The notes under the pieces are model-generated. The model had not been told where the DNA came from. It made no database searches and saw nothing but the letters and a program-made list of their open reading frames with translations. A stretch of 52,928 bases of DNA from Oscillospiraceae bacterium. Its GTDB lineage: Bacteria; Bacillota; Clostridia; Oscillospirales; Oscillospiraceae. The DNA is taken from the NCBI GenBank assembly GCA_017624915.1, contig JAGAMC010000013.1, forward strand, positions 1 to 52,928. The letters run 5' to 3'. The translations under genes were made by a program, and so were the position numbers. How positions within the stretch are numbered: the first letter of the stretch is position 1; each line of letters begins with the position of its first letter. Below, piece by piece: positions 52,544 through 52,928 of this stretch.

Positions 52544-52928
52544 TCAGTTAAGAGGCAAGCTCTCGATGGCTGCACCGGCCTCACCAAAGAATGCCTCCAG
52601 CGATTCATGAGAGCTGGCGTCAAACCCGTCATTGAGAATAAAGGTGCCGGATGCGGAAACGCTGTTGTCCTCACCCCTCACGAAAGAGACGGCTGCTGGG
52701 CAGGCGTTTTCATACACATAGAGATAGATTGCGTCGCCATCGCCCTCAGAGCTGACGAAGGTTTTCCCTGCAGCGCAGATGGTCGTGGCAGCAAGGGTGG
52801 TGGCTCCGTTCTGGGCATTGATCTGCGTGATCAGTGCGGCGCCAAATGCTTTCTGACGCATAGCGGTTTTCAGGTTTTCGGAAAGGCCCTCCAGCCCGCT
52901 CAGCATATCCCACGCCTCCATGGCCTTC
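52544..52928 (-). CDS. Unidentified protein, C-terminal part
   Basis: The frame is open to the right window edge, so the start may lie outside; an ATG at 52921 is internal or the true start, with no visible ribosome site in the 7 bases left. 125-128 residues are visible: a helical start (GLSENLKTAMRQKAFGAALITQ) followed by a beta-rich domain (GKTFVSSEGDGDAIYLYVYENACPAAVSF, quoted in part). No family was recognised. It heads the leftward island gene run as far as can be seen. Confidence 0.5.
   Translation of the reverse strand, partial: KAMEAWDMLSGLEGLSENLKTAMRQKAFGAALITQINAQNGATTLAATTICAAGKTFVSSEGDGDAIYLYVYENACPAAVSFVRGEDNSVSASGTFILNDGFDASSHESLEAFFGEAGAAIESLPLN

Overview
The window looks like chromosomal DNA of a strict-anaerobe Firmicute, most likely a gut Oscillospiraceae (Flavonifractor/Lawsonibacter-like). 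This is inferred from gene content and order: rpsF-ssb-rpsR, rny, a spoVB-mazG-hup-rqcP sporulation-type cluster, rubrerythrin, NiaR, an archaeal-type ProRS, high GC and strong Shine-Dalgarno sites. No rRNA gene is present to confirm it.

Layout. (1) Bases 1-162 are the last codons of a serine recombinase, the edge of a mobile element. (2) 576-6197 is a poly-gamma-glutamate-type operon (pgsB, pgsC, TIGR04332-type protein) that also carries a response regulator, an aspartoacylase-like zinc lipoprotein and a histidine kinase. No pgsA is seen. (3) 6429-11597 is a second operon: lipoprotein gamma-glutamyltransferase, a small DUF6305-like lipoprotein, a TRAP-like large permease, a 48-residue membrane peptide and a second aspartoacylase-like enzyme. 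The two operons together look like machinery for making, hydrolysing and importing gamma-glutamyl or N-acyl amino acid compounds. (4) 11753-20284 is a carbohydrate-type locus: YesL, a membrane-bound AraC regulator, two sugar ABC permeases, a ceramidase-fold enzyme, a CBM9-like protein and a NagA-like deacetylase. It has no solute-binding protein or ATPase.

(5) 20359-28248 holds NAD salvage and transport: pncB, rubrerythrin, proS, a TetR/membrane-protein divergon, the niacin repressor NiaR, an orphan PTS-IIC-like transporter and a GltS symporter. Matching inverted repeats just downstream of the -10 boxes of pncB and of the IIC-like gene suggest a small NiaR regulon with a possible new niacin transporter. 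(6) 28518-45882 is housekeeping backbone: ribosomal proteins, SecG, RNase Y, YmdB, YhaO/YhaN-like nuclease pair, signal peptidase, RqcP, HU, MazG, SpoVB, purine salvage, Gx transporter and NhaC.

(7) At 45969-46014 lies only the 3' half of a tRNA-Thr(GGT) gene with its terminator. This marks the end of a genomic island that runs from about 46015 past the right edge. The island shows about 520 non-coding bases and then nine leftward genes, mostly of unknown function (SanA/YdcF, DUF1835/DUF3658, EcsC, DUF4177, DUF4003 and several anchored extracytoplasmic proteins). This is the least explained part of the window.
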